A stretch of DNA of 64,000 nt, taken from the NCBI RefSeq assembly GCF_008831285.2, contig NC_045142.1:9488452-9552451 (forward strand), in the 5' to 3' direction. This document shows positions 1-10,723 of the stretch, piece after piece. The position numbers and the translations under genes are program-made. The notes below the pieces were generated by a model that did no database searches, was not told the DNA's origin, and saw only the letters and a list, made by a program, of their open reading frames with translations. How positions within the stretch are numbered: position 1 is the first letter of the stretch; the number at the start of each line of letters is the position of its first letter. The stretch comes from Nymphaea colorata (taxonomy: Eukaryota > Streptophyta > Magnoliopsida > Nymphaeales > Nymphaeaceae).

Positions 1-78
1 TTGATTCGACACAGAGAGTCTATAAGAGGCTTACAGGACACTATTCCGCAAGCCACCTAGTCTTGTTACATTTCTAGC
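1..78 (+). mobile_element. Left flank of the copia insertion, possible LINE DNA
   Basis: This short flank ends in CTAGC (74-78), the left copy of the 5-bp duplication made when the copia element inserted. The DNA on the other side of the element (from 5015) encodes a LINE-type zinc-binding segment, so by inference this flank belongs to the same LINE. The flank itself is too short to show a domain. Confidence 0.35.
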
Positions 79-436
79 TGTTGGAGATAAAAGAGGATAG
101 AATCATTGACAGCAGAAAATCAGTCAGCAACTATTATGAAAAAGCTAAGGATAGAAGATCGTATAAGTGCAACAGAAAAATCTGTGATAAAATCAGATAA
201 AGATCTACATCTTTCTGTAACAGATTTCCAATCTACATTGAGGAGATTAAAGATAGAAGATAAATCTCCTATTTTTGTGAATGGATAAATATGGTGATTA
301 ATATATATATTCACAACGATCTCTCTCAACATATTCATTGAGAAAGAGATCTGAGTGAGTCGTGGATGTAGGCTGGCATTGTAGCCGAACCACGTACCTG
401 TCCTGTTTTTTGTTCTGTTTTCCTGATACTCTTTCA
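79..436 (+). repeat. 5' LTR of the copia element
   Basis: A 358-bp repeat that starts TGTTGGAGAT and ends CTCTTTCA, giving TG...CA termini. Compared with the 3' LTR it lacks four bases near its start and differs at five positions. A long stretch around 120-290 is open in two frames, but that is chance; the region should carry the element's promoter and polyadenylation signals. No clear TATA box could be fixed, although an ATATATAT stretch lies at about 299-309. Confidence 0.95.
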
Positions 437-450
437 TGGTATCAGAGCCA
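437..450 (+). other. Primer-binding site, initiator-Met tRNA
   Basis: TGGTATCAGAGCCA follows the 5' LTR directly. This is the usual plant copia sequence complementary to the 3' end of initiator methionine tRNA, where minus-strand DNA synthesis begins. Confidence 0.93.
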
Positions 451-496
451 GGTTGCTAAGCAAGAAGAAAGGGCTCTATTTTTGTTTCATCTTGAG

Positions 497-1876
497 ATGG
501 CGTCAGCTGGTGGTAGCTCGTCTTATGCTTCTGCAAGCCTAAATCCTGCATCCTCCATTCAGTGGAATGCTTTCGCTAGTTTGGTTTCTGTCAAACTAGA
601 TCGGACGAATTTCTTGATGTGGAGATCTCAGATCAAGGCTGTTATGATAAGTCAGGACCTGATCAAATATGTGGATGGCACAAGTGAAGCACCTGCAAAA
701 ACCACAATCGGTGAAGGTAACACTATTACTGAAAATCCAGCCTATGTTATGTGGAAAAGATCTGACCAACTTGCGTTCAGTTGGATTCTTGCTACTGTCT
801 CAGAACATGTACTGGGTCAGGTTCTTCATTTTGAAACTGTTAGAGAAGCTTGGGTTGCTCTTGAAAAGACATATGCATCTCATTCTCATTTACGTATTCT
901 GCATCTGAAAAATGAACTACAAAATGTCAAAAAGGGTGAAAAGCCTATGTCTGAATATCTTGATAGTGTGAAAAATCTGAATGATATGCTATGTGCTGGA
1001 GGAGTTAAAGTTAATGACGATGACCTGGTTCAATTCACTCTCAATGGTCTATCGTCTTCTTATGAAAGTTTTGTAACTGCCATTGCCACTATGAAGCAGT
1101 TACCACCTTTTGTTGAAATATTTGATATGCTCATAAATCAAGAAAAACGTCTTCAAATGATGGTGCCTAAACCCAACGTTGTTGAACAACATACAAATAC
1201 AAGTACTGCCTTCTATACTCAAAAAGGTACAGGAAGAGGATCTTTTAACAATTTCAGAGGATTTAGAGGAGGAAACCGTGTTAATTATGGAAATCGGACC
1301 AGAGGCCGTGGCAGAGGTTTCAATCAAAATCAGGGAGATAAAAGGGAAGGCGTTATTTGTCAATTTTGTGGAAGGAAGAATCACACAGCAAAAACATGTT
1401 ACGATATCCCAAAGGCTTTTGCTGCGATGGCGATCCAATCCATGAATGATAACAGTTGGTACGCTGACAGTGGTGCGTCACACCATATTGCTGCAGATGA
1501 CACCAATCTGAATAAGACAAATGAGTATACAGGGATAGATGGAGTAGTCATCGGAAACGGTTCGCAGCTTGCTATAGCAGGTATGAGATTCTTAAACTTA
1601 CCCACCAAAGAAAAGAACTTTACTCTCAAATCTGTTTTACATGTGCCACAAATGAAGAAAAACCTGATCTCAATCTCTAAGTTCACAAGAGATAATGACT
1701 GCATTTTTCAATTTGGAGCTAATCAATTTTATGTGAAAGACTGCAAGACCGGGAAGACATTGCTGATCGGGAAAGCTAAAGACGGACTCTATGAATGGCC
1801 AAAAAATGGGATCTACAATAAGGCTGGAGTTTCTTTCAATGCTTTTAGTTCTACTTTGAATAAGGCATCCAAGTAG
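497..1876 (+). pseudogene. copia gag and protease
   Basis: This is the N-terminal part of the copia polyprotein. I chose the ATG at 497 (MASAGG...) because it is the first in-frame methionine with gag-like sequence; upstream frame is leader. The gag domain (UBN2-like, Trp- and Leu-rich) covers roughly residues 20-220. A nucleocapsid zinc knuckle CX2CX4HX4C lies at 1358-1399 after an Arg/Gly-rich stretch. The aspartic protease site DSGA is at 1466-1477. Gag packages the RNA and the protease cleaves the polyprotein. The frame ends at TAG 1874, with a second in-frame stop at 1880, both in the linker leading to the integrase zinc-binding region, so the downstream enzymes are cut off from translation. 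Confidence 0.9.
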
Positions 1877-1885
1877 ACCTGACAT

Positions 1886-2755
1886 TTGCGTCTAGCACAT
1901 GCTGGAACCAAAACTGTTTCTTTTATGAAATCAAAACAATATATTGGTTACGATGATAATGATATGCCATCATGTTCTACCTGTTCTATGGGCAAAATGC
2001 ACCAATTACCTTTCTCTATATCTGAAAATTCTGCTTCCTGCTCTCTTGAAATTGTTCATGCAGACCTTTGGGGACCTGCCCCAACGACGTCCAGAGAATG
2101 ATATGTCTACTATCTACTCATTGTGGACGACTTTAGTCGCTTTAGTTGGCTGTTTCCGTTAAAGAAGAAATCAGAAGCACTCTTTTTCTTCAAAATATTC
2201 AAAAGTTGTGTGGAAAAGCAGGTAGGCAAAGAAATTAAAATTTTTCATAGTGATGGAGGCAAAGAATTTTTGAATCATGACTTTGATACTTTTCTCCATG
2301 AACATGGAATTAAGAGATGGATCTCTTGTCCATATACTCATCAGCAAAATGGGATCGTTGAACGGAAGCATCGACATGTAACGGAAAGTGCCTTGTGCAT
2401 GCTTATTCATGCATCTTTAGGTGCTCAGTTTTGGGTAGATGCTTTCAGACATGCTGTTTACATAATCAATAGACTTCCTAGTGCTAATACAGCACATAAG
2501 ACTCCTTTTGAGTTGCTTCTCCAGCGAAAACCATCTCTGAAATTTATCAAAATTTTTGGCAGTACATGTTACCCATATTTGGTTCCTTACAATCACAATA
2601 AACTTGAACCCAAATCACGCGCCTGTGTTTATCTTGGAGTTGGGACTAACTATAAAGGCGTTTTATGCTATGATCCTGTAACTAAAAGGCTTTACATTTC
2701 CAGGCATGTTCAGTTTGATGAAACCTCCTTCCTCTTTGCTCAAAGTTATGGTTGA
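1886..2755 (+). pseudogene. copia integrase
   Basis: The same frame as gag resumes after two stops with the pre-integrase zinc-binding region (LRLAHAG..., then CSTC). The catalytic core follows: first Asp in HADLWGP (codon 2063), second Asp in HSDGGKEF (codon 2252) and Glu in NGIVERKH (codon 2360). The last two are separated by 35 residues, the D-D-35-E spacing of integrases. An in-frame TGA at 2099 interrupts the core between the first and second Asp. The C-terminal part runs to a stop at 2753, where the reading moves to another frame. The enzyme would insert the cDNA into the genome, but this copy cannot encode it intact. Confidence 0.9.
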
Positions 2756-4695
2756 CTAAGGAACAAGATGGTGCCTTTCCAAGTTGCTCACCAACTCTAG
2801 AAAGTCAGAGGGAGAAATCAGCTAATGGTGGCGCTACTAATAATGGCGCTACTAATAATGAAAGCAGATTCATCATTCTACCACCAGCTCCTACGACTGT
2901 ACCAACTGAACAGCAGGGCCTACCAGCTCCTATTGAACAGCAAGGCATACCAGCTCCTGCTGAATAGCAGGGTACACCAGCTCCTACTGCTGTTACACGA
3001 TCTCATCCTATGATCACTCGATCACAAGATGGAACCCGACGTCCCAAGGTCTATTTCTCGTCTCCTCATGCTTTGAGTACTTCTACAGTATGTCTTCTTA
3101 CTCATGATGAACAAGAACCTACAGATTTAGTTCATGCTCTTACTCAACCAAAATGGTGCAACGCCATGAAAGAAGAACTTGCAGCGCTGAATCGTAATGA
3201 GACTTGGGAACTTATTCCTCCACATCAAACCCAAAATGTTGTCGGGTGTCGATGGGTTTTTAAAATTAAAAGACATGCTGACGGCACTATTGCTAGGCAT
3301 AAAGCTCGTTTGGTAGCTAAGGGGTATAGTCAACAAGAAGGAGTTGACTACTTTGAAACCTATAGTCCTGTAATCAAACCAGCATCCATTAGAATGATTT
3401 TATCAGTTGCTGTCAGCAAAGGATGAGTCATACATCAGTTAGATGTAAATAATGCTTTTCTCCATGAACACCTTCATGAAGAAGTCTTTATGCACCAACC
3501 GCCAGGGTTTGAAGATCAAAGGTATCCTAACCATATATGTAAACTGAAAAGAGCCTTGTATGGTCTAAAACAAGCTCCAAGAGTTTGGTTTGAATGCTTA
3601 AAACACTACCTTGAACAACAAGATTTCATTGAGTCCAAGGGAGATACATCGCTATTTTTCAAGGTGAAAAATGATGATCAAATTTTCGTGCTTATATATG
3701 TAGATGACATAGTGGTAACAAGAAGCTCGGAAAAGGCAGTCCAGTTCCTAGTTAATGACTTTGGAAAAAGGTTCTCTATCAAGGATCTGGGTCACTTGAA
3801 CTACTTTCTCGGAATTGAGGTAGAAAGGTTTGATAATGGTCTCTTCCTAAGTCAGAAGAAATACATATATGATCTCTTGAATAAAACCAAGATGCAGGAC
3901 TGTAAACCACTGGATACACCAGCAGCCCTCAGTGAAAAATTATCAAAGGACGATGGTAAAGCCCTTGACGACGCCACAAAATATAGACAAATAGTGGGAG
4001 CCTTACAATATCTCAGCTTTACCAGACCTGACATTGCATATTCAGTCAACAAGGCATGCCAGTTCATGCAAAGACCCACGGATCGACATATGGCCTATGC
4101 TAAACGAATCCTAAGGTATTTAAAGGGTACTCTTACCATGGGTCTCCAAATTAAGAGTTCTTGCAGCTTTGACTTGCAGGTTTACACAGACGCGGATTGG
4201 GCCGGAAACCCAGACGATAGACGGTCCACGGGAGGTTATCTGGTTTATGTTGGATCAAACCTGGTCTCATGGAGAACTAACAAACAACAAACTGTAGCAC
4301 GATCCAGCACAGAAGCTGAGTACAAAGCAGTGGCAGATGGAGTCTCTGAATGTTTATGGATTCAACACATGGTAAAAGAACTCGGTATTAAGACAACAAG
4401 ATGCCCCGTCCTTTGGTGTGACAACATGGGTGCAACATACTTGGCTGCAAATCCAAAGTTCCATGCAAGAACCAAGCACATTGAAATAGATTATCACTTT
4501 GTACGAGAGAAAGTGGCAAGCAACAAAATAGAAGTGAAATTTGTATCTTCAAAATTCCAAGTTGCTGACATATTGACCAAGCCGTTAGCACGAAGCAGGT
4601 TTAATGAATTGAGAACCAATCTTAATCTTGGAGAGATAAGATTGAGAGGGAGTGTTGGAGATAAAAGAGGAAAGATAGAATCATTGACAGCATAA
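2752..4695 (+). pseudogene. copia reverse transcriptase and RNase H
   Basis: After a frameshift near 2750 the polyprotein continues through a Pro/Gln linker with a short repeated motif PAPxEQQG (about 2885-2995), then the reverse transcriptase. Its palm contains LDVNNAFL (about 3440-3463) and the catalytic YVDD at 3697-3708. RNase H follows with TDADWAG (about 4187-4207), SSTEAEY and the tail motif HIEIDYHFVRE. Stops at 2965 and 3424 break the frame; the first falls in one unit of the PAPxEQQG repeat where its neighbours have CAG. The frame ends at TAA 4693, already 43 nt inside the 3' LTR. Confidence 0.92.
4641..4652 (+). other. Polypurine tract
   Basis: The purine-rich ATTGAGAGGGAG abuts the 3' LTR and is the expected plus-strand priming site of the retrotransposon. 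Confidence 0.8.
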
Positions 4696-5014
4696 AATCA
4701 GTCAGCAACTATTATGGAGAAGCTAAGGATAGAAGATCGTATAAGTGCAACAGAAAAATCTGTGATAAAATCAGATAAAGATCTACATCTTTCTGTAACA
4801 GATTTCCAACCTACATTGAGGAGATTAAAGATAGAAGATAAATCTCCTATTTTTGTGAATGGATAAATATGGTGATTAATATATATATTCACAACAATCT
4901 CTCTCAACATATTCATTGAGAAAGAGATCTGAGTGAGTCGTGGATGTAGGCTGGCATTGTAGCCGAACCACGTACCTGTCCTGTTTTTTGTTCTGTTTTC
5001 CTGATACTCTTTCA
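4653..5014 (+). repeat. 3' LTR of the copia element
   Basis: A 362-bp copy of the 5' LTR, with the same TGTTGGAG start and CTTTCA end. It has four extra bases (AAGA) near its start and five substitutions relative to the 5' copy. The polyprotein stop codon lies inside it and is created by one of those differences. Confidence 0.95.
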
Positions 5015-5330
5015 CTAGCAAGGAAGATTAGTCACTCTAGATCAGATGAAAGCTAAGAGTTTCTCATTGGCTAACAGGTGCCACCTTTGCCTGAAACAAG
5101 AAGAAGACACCCAACATGTTCCATTCAACTGTCATATATATAGCTGTGAAGGCATGGTAAGTTCATCCCTGGCAAGTTCACCCATCCTTCATAGCCGAGC
5201 TCAAGTGGTGGTTCTCCACGAGCTTCAAGCATGGACGGCTGATGCACTGTTGAAGAATCTGTTTCCATATTGTCATACGGAAATTATGGATGGCTATGTC
5301 AGCTATGTAGACTTAGTTTGTACAAATTAA
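5015..5330 (+). mobile_element. LINE 3' fragment with RT zinc-binding motif
   Basis: The plus strand reads QGRLVTLDQ...NRCHLC...EEDTQHV...C, the pattern of the zinc-binding segment that follows the reverse transcriptase in plant L1-type LINEs (zf-RVT: C-x2-C, Glu-Glu or Glu-Asp, His, Cys). The reading frame stays open from 5046 to the stop at 5328. The rest of the LINE is missing or lies outside the window, and the copia element sits just upstream of the motif. The call rests on motif spacing rather than a long alignment. Confidence 0.55.
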
Positions 5331-6237
5331 AGACTATGTCAGCCGATTCGTGAACTATATGATAAATAATTCGATTCATGGTTTAAGACGTTACGTGTGA
5401 GGTTTTATTCTTTCAAAATCAAAGCCCAAATTGTTTTTCTCAACTTTAACACGACGCGTCAATGAAAACTATTAATTAAATTGATCAAACGTCTTCTAAT
5501 TGTTCATGTAATTGCTTTATATTTGCTACATATAAGCTACACAAGGAAGAAAAATCGAAAGGAGAAGAAGCTTTTAAATTAAATGAATTATTTTTTTAAG
5601 ACTTTGTTTCTTTTATTTGTAAAATTATATTGTTCGTGAATAAAAATGCACATGCACCAATCTTCTCCCATTTAACTTACTTTAAGTTTAAAAATTTTGT
5701 TCGGTCTCTTAACGGGTTGGTTCCTCATTAAGATCAATTATACTTTACAATTTTATTCTTTTCACGACGAATCAGATTCCCCTCAAGATCAATTATATAT
5801 GAGTAAAGTTATAAATTAAATGGATATTCGGAAAAATCATGTCCTTAAATGTCTATGGGCCAAATAAATTTGGCACTACTTGATTTCCTACATCCATATT
5901 TCATAAACTCCGATTCAACGATAATATAATTAGCCTTTAGCTTTCGCAAAAAAAGGAAAAAAACACAGCGTCGAGGTGAGGCAATTGCTAAAAGGTTTTG
6001 CAATATTTAGGTTTGCTTTAAATGCTTGTCTCTAGTTGACCTTGCTGATATGCATCTAAATTGCACCACTGATAATGGTTTATGAATTTATGTGGTTGTA
6101 GTAATCTAAGGTCATATTCCTCCTCTGCTTGTGGATGACAGACATGAGGAAATCAAGATTCGAGCCTCTCACATCTCTAGATCACAGTAAAAGACAACGC
6201 CAATCTGGCTAAGCGATGGTTATATCCACAGGTGGAG
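5331..6237. other. AT-rich intergenic DNA, no gene seen
   Basis: No supported reading frame, domain or structured repeat was found. The sequence is AT-rich with short homopolymer runs, and it ends at the target duplication of the first hAT-type MITE. Confidence 0.6.
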
Positions 6238-6245
6238 GGTAAACT

Positions 6246-6756
6246 TAGGGCTGTACACGACCTGAGTCGAGCCCGAGCACGACTCGGCTCAAAAAACTCG
6301 AGTTCAAGCTTCACTTGAATTCGGGTCGAGCTCCTTATAGCAAGCTCGAGCTCGACTCGACTATACCAAATAGAGCTCGAACTCGACTCGTTTAACCCAT
6401 TCAACTCATTTAGGCGTTATCTTGTCTGGCGTTAACTCATGTAAACATTAACTCGTTTAACTTGTGTAAGGGTTAACTCATATAACTTGTTTAACTCGTG
6501 TAAGCATTTAACTCATGTAACTTGTGAAAATTTGTTTTTACCCTAAAAGTTAAAACCGGCGAACCAGTTTTGGCACTATTATATAGAGTACCGGTTTAGG
6601 AGTCGAGTCGAGTTCCTCAAACTTGAACTTGACTCATTTATCATTTCAAGTATCTTTGCAAGCTCGAACTCAGCTCATTTATAAATGAATCGAGCACAAG
6701 CCAAGTTTTTTCGAACGAGTCGAGTCCAAGATGGCTTGGCTTGTTGTACTGCCCTA
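6246..6756. mobile_element. hAT-type MITE, TCGAGC family, copy 1 (511 bp)
   Basis: The ends are TAGGGCTGTACAC and its imperfect inverse ending GTACTGCCCTA. The flanks GGTAAACT (6238-6245) and GGTATGCT (6757-6764) match at six of eight positions, an aged 8-bp target duplication typical of hAT transposons. The interior is a degenerate alternation of GAGTCGAG, GAGCTCGA and AACTCGTTTAACTC with no coding capacity. Confidence 0.85.
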
Positions 6757-6764
6757 GGTATGCT

Positions 6765-7105
6765 TTATGTTGTTCATGGTTAGAGCAGAATAAAGAAGAC
6801 CTTAAATTAGGATGAAAACAATTTTATTAAAATTGCACTGAATGCATCTCGCTCTGCATCCTACATGTGTTCCTAGATGCCAACTGTATTGACTAGAGAT
6901 AGTTCATAGTAGGAGGGCACAATGCCCATGTCTCGAAAGAGATTTGGCTTCTTGTGAGAGAGAATCTCCTTAGCGTGTCATCAGGATTTACTTCCCATAA
7001 ACACCTTACATTCCTCTGGGTTTAGAAAGTGAGCCCATCCCTCCCAACCCCTATTAGCTTCCACAACTCAAACCCCTTCCTTCACCACCATCTGCCTTGA
7101 GCTTC
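6765..7105. other. Spacer between two MITEs, no gene seen
   Basis: Ordinary mixed-composition DNA. No domain or long frame is visible. Confidence 0.5.
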
Positions 7106-7113
7106 CTTAGCAC

Positions 7114-7614
7114 TAGGTCTGCACACAAGTTGAGTCGAGCCCGAGCTTGGCCAGCTCAAGCTAGACTCGGGTCAAAAAACTCGAGCTTAAGCTCGGCTCA
7201 AAAAACACGAGCTTGGCTTGAATTCGAACTCAAGTCAAGCTCCTTATAGCAAGCTCGATCTCAACTCGACTTCACAAAATCAAGCTCGAACTCGACTCAT
7301 TTAACCAATTTAACTCGTTTAGGTATTAACTTGTTTAGTGTTAACTTGTGCAAGCATGAACACGTTTAACTTGTGTATGCGTTTAACTCGTGTAACTTGT
7401 TAAACTGGTTTTGGCAATATTACATAGAGTATCGGCTTGCGAGTCGAATCAAGTATAAAAGAGTCGAGTTCCTGAAACTTGAACTTGACTTGTTTATCAT
7501 TTGGAGTATCTTTGTAAGCACAAACTCGACTTGTTTATAAACGAGTCGAGCACGAACCAAGTTTTTTCAAGTGAGTTCTAGTCGAGCCGGAGGTCGGCTT
7601 GTTGTGCAGCCCTA
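7114..7614. mobile_element. hAT-type MITE, TCGAGC family, copy 2 (501 bp)
   Basis: The ends are TAGGTCTGCACACAAG and GTTGTGCAGCCCTA. It is bounded by a perfect 8-bp target duplication CTTAGCAC (7106-7113 and 7615-7622), which defines the element exactly. The interior resembles copy 1 closely (AACTCGTTTAACTTGTG blocks, GAGCTCG blocks). It has no reading frame and depends on a transposase supplied elsewhere. Confidence 0.93.
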
Positions 7615-7622
7615 CTTAGCAC

Positions 7623-10600
7623 CCATTTTTTTTGGAATTGACAGCCCCCCGTTGATGTGCCAATAATGGCTGCAAATCCACCATATCTACTTAATTTTCA
7701 CTACCTTTGCCACTATACAGCCCCCTCACATGAAACTTGAAGCAATGTGGATGATGAATCTCTGCTCATCCTTCTGAAAGTAGTCGTCCCGATGGATCAC
7801 AGTGGCTATCCAAACCTGCTACTTCCTTCTCTTCTCTATTTAATTTGCAGAAAATTTAGAAATTAAAAATTTTACATGTGAGGATGCCCCAAGCTTCAAG
7901 CCTAAAGTAATCCTTATCCAAATCATTTGTTTCTCCATCTTAATTAAGGAATTGCAAATGTTTCATATTCAGTATCATATAATTATAAATATGGAACGTT
8001 AATTTTCAACATCTTCCATAAAACTATCCCCGAACTACCTGGACGTCCACCATCTGAGCTCATGGCCAACCATTGATCCAGAAGCATTCTTGCTAATCTG
8101 GGAATCAATTTGGCAGATCCCTCCCCACATGCTAGCTTTATCTTGCATCCAATAGAGTCAAACACACGCTCTTCGTTACCAGATACCTAAACTATTGAAT
8201 TGAATAAGCCAAATATTGAATTGCCTTTATAAGTTATGAAATTTTATTTGCTATAAAACAAAATTATCTTCATCTAATCTAACAATGCACAACTCTGTCC
8301 CTCTCTAGAATGTGTTGTTATGTTGTTCCAATATGAGTCATGGTGGTGCTCTTCTACGTACTTCGTGCGTCAGTATGTCTATGAAAATCTTCAAAAGGAA
8401 CATCTATGAAACAGTTTTTTTTTTTCTACACAACTTGATCGGGCATGTCAAATTAAGCCAATGATCGTCAGAGTATCTAGTTTAACATCCTTGTATTCCA
8501 TTTTTTCATGAACACTTAGACTCAAAATCAGACTATAGACCAGTTATTCTCGTGCAACATGTGCTGACATCTCTCTCAGGCTTTTTAACAAACATTTCCT
8601 GTGCACATTCAGTACTGCAAAAAATGGTAACAAAGTTGGTCTGTGGGTTTGCAAGCATGAAAGCCAGCTTCATCCCATTGATAGAAGGTTACACAACTCA
8701 ACAGCGAACCTTAGCCATGACATTAACATCCGGATACAGTACTTTGAGAGAGAGAGAGAGAGAGAGAGGGAGACAGCAAGTGAAAGTGGGCTTTAGCAAA
8801 GAGGGAAAGGGATAAGACACTGAACGAGCTTCTGCTCCACTCAAACGAGGAAGGGGAAATGGGAAGGAAAATCTCGATTGATAGGTCCATGCAGCAAAGA
8901 GGAGAGGGATAAGACATTGAACGAGCTTCTGCTCCACTAAAAACGATGGCTTCCCATCTAATTAAGGCTCTTGAAAATATGCTCAAGCCCACAAACTATG
9001 AGTTTTGATATATTTCGCTGTACTGCCCATTTGTAGTTAGCCTCCACTATATATAGCACAACATGAGAGGTAAACGAGAAATCCTTTGTTGTTCGACGAA
9101 CAACTCACTCTTGGGCATATAGATTGCCGTGTTTGATGAAGTGATAGTGTTTCTCGTCGACAGACCCTGACAAAGACAGTGAATTTGCTTTCCATCTTGC
9201 TCAAAATGTTGTTCGATATTTCTTACACCATCATTCGATATCCAAATACACGACCAATATACATAGTCTTCTAGCAAACAATGAATCTTTAGCCCCCATG
9301 AAGAAAATTTCTTTTCAAATTTCAAAATCAAGGGAGAATCAGCTATGGCTCTATCGTGAAGAGAAAGACCAAAGTTCTTAGTTGGTAATCCAAACGGATG
9401 TAGCCAAAGGAATCTTGAATATGACAAGTAAACTCTTCTTTAAAGTTAAATCCTATGATAAGATTTCACATTGCTCACACACCGCCCCAAGCATTCTTCA
9501 AATTACATAATATCTCTCATCCATGCCTTGGACGATAGAAGAACATTGTTTGCATAAATAACGAGCAATTCTGCCTGTTGGAGAAGCACATAGAAGTAGC
9601 TAAGTGTGTTCTTCTTCTCAGCAATTCTCTTCAAGTTTGTAAACTTCCCTCTCTCTTAACAAAATATGAGCAGAGAAAGGAAAAACAGAAGAGTAGGGTT
9701 TGCATGGTTCAGTGGGGCAGAGCATCTACGTCCAAGGATAAAACTCCACTATCTCGATGATATTGATGGTGAGTTATGATCTTTATATATAGTCATTTGT
9801 TTACAATGATCACGATTACCACCTGCACAATTACTCTTTTGGTTACTGTTTGATTTGTTATACACCACCGATCACCACAATTATCGCCTTCTAGTGATGC
9901 ACAGTTTACACTTTTCTGTTACCGCTTGATTTGTCATACACCACCGTCCCTTCTGATTTATTTCATTTTTTAGGACTTTTTTTTACTGCCATAATGATAT
10001 GCTCAGTCGTCTTCACACCTGTCATGATCTTCCTTCCTTTTGAGCTTAGCCTCATTGTGTAGTTGACATTTATTTTCATCCTCATCGATCCTACACTCAT
10101 GCCTACTGCTGTGTTGTCTGTCGTGCCCCCTCAAACTAGACGAAAGGATAGAGATGCCTGGTTTGCCTCAAAGAAATTCAAATGTAGTTAATCTCAACAC
10201 CTTAGTGAAAATGCGAGCTACTTGTCCTTGAAGAGGTCGGTTGTCTGCATTGCATATTCGGGAAAACTTTCATCCATCCGTCGACATCTCCTTGAAGAGC
10301 ACAATCAAAGGTATGATTCCTCTCCATCAGGCAGTCTCCACGTTGACGAGAAGATTTCCCTTGCGTCACAATCGCCTACGTCCGCATCATTCATCCTCGT
10401 CTGCTCCTTCGCACGATTAGGGCAATCAAAGGGCAGATTCTGCTTAGCACAATCAAATAGCGTTAGGTTTGATTCAAGAGGTTAAGATAAATGGATGCTT
10501 GAAAAAAATCAGCTGTATTGGCTAAAGATTTGTGCTCAGATCATGGATTTGCAACCGCAGTCTCACCAGAGCTCTTTCCACACACAGTTTCTCTCCTGGA

Positions 10601-10688
10601 CGTCCGCTCTCTCGCTTGTTTTAGGTAATCTATTTCCCCAATGTTGCTCATTGAACTGAATTCAGACCACCTGAAGCTAGTTTTTCGC
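7623..10688. other. Intergenic DNA with (GA)n and a 47-bp direct repeat
   Basis: No convincing gene. A (GA)n microsatellite lies at about 8744-8769. A near-identical direct repeat (8795-8841 and 8893-8938) follows it. A 126-codon frame on the minus strand (9047-9427) and an 87-codon frame at 10222-10485 have no recognisable domain and are not called. Confidence 0.5.
8795..8938. repeat. Direct repeat, two units of about 47 bp
   Basis: Units 8795-8841 and 8893-8938 start AGCAAAGAGG and end TTCTGCTCCACT. They differ at only a few positions and lie 98 bp apart, immediately after a (GA)n tract. Confidence 0.85.
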
Positions 10689-10723
10689 TTTCATGACAGG
10701 GTTCACCAGGGAAGGGAATCATA
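10689..10723 (+). repeat. 35-bp exon-edge sequence, inverse copy at 12368-12402
   Basis: These 35 bases recur exactly, in reverse orientation, at 12368-12402. In both places a TTTCATGACAG precedes GGTTCACCAGG, which looks like a splice acceptor followed by an exon start. It is probably a fragment of the same unrecognised gene as the minus-strand copy. Confidence 0.6.

Larger units (their letters stand above)
79..5014 (+). mobile_element. Ty1/copia LTR retrotransposon, near full length, coding region broken
   Basis: The element has two LTRs with TG...CA ends, a primer-binding site, a purine tract, and gag, protease, integrase, reverse transcriptase and RNase H in the copia order. It is flanked by identical CTAGC duplications (74-78 and 5015-5019). 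Total length of about 4.9 kb, short LTRs and a UBN2-like gag suggest the Ale/Retrofit group, but that lineage call is inference. The LTRs differ by five substitutions and one 4-nt indel, so insertion was recent. Stops at 1874, 1880, 2099, 2965 and 3424 and a frameshift near 2750 make this copy non-autonomous. Confidence 0.95.

Noticed and set aside
6246-7614. Two adjacent GAGCTCGA-rich blocks considered as a satellite array
   Set aside because: Each block has its own inverted termini and 8-bp target duplication, so they are separate transposon insertions.
9047-9427. 126-codon minus-strand frame
   Set aside because: No recognisable domain, no splice or promoter context; not supportable as a gene.
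10222-10485. Frame with a Cys and an RRHLLEEHN stretch resembling a BED or C2H2 finger
   Set aside because: Only one Cys fits, the second metal ligand pair is missing, and nothing downstream supports a transposase or transcription factor.
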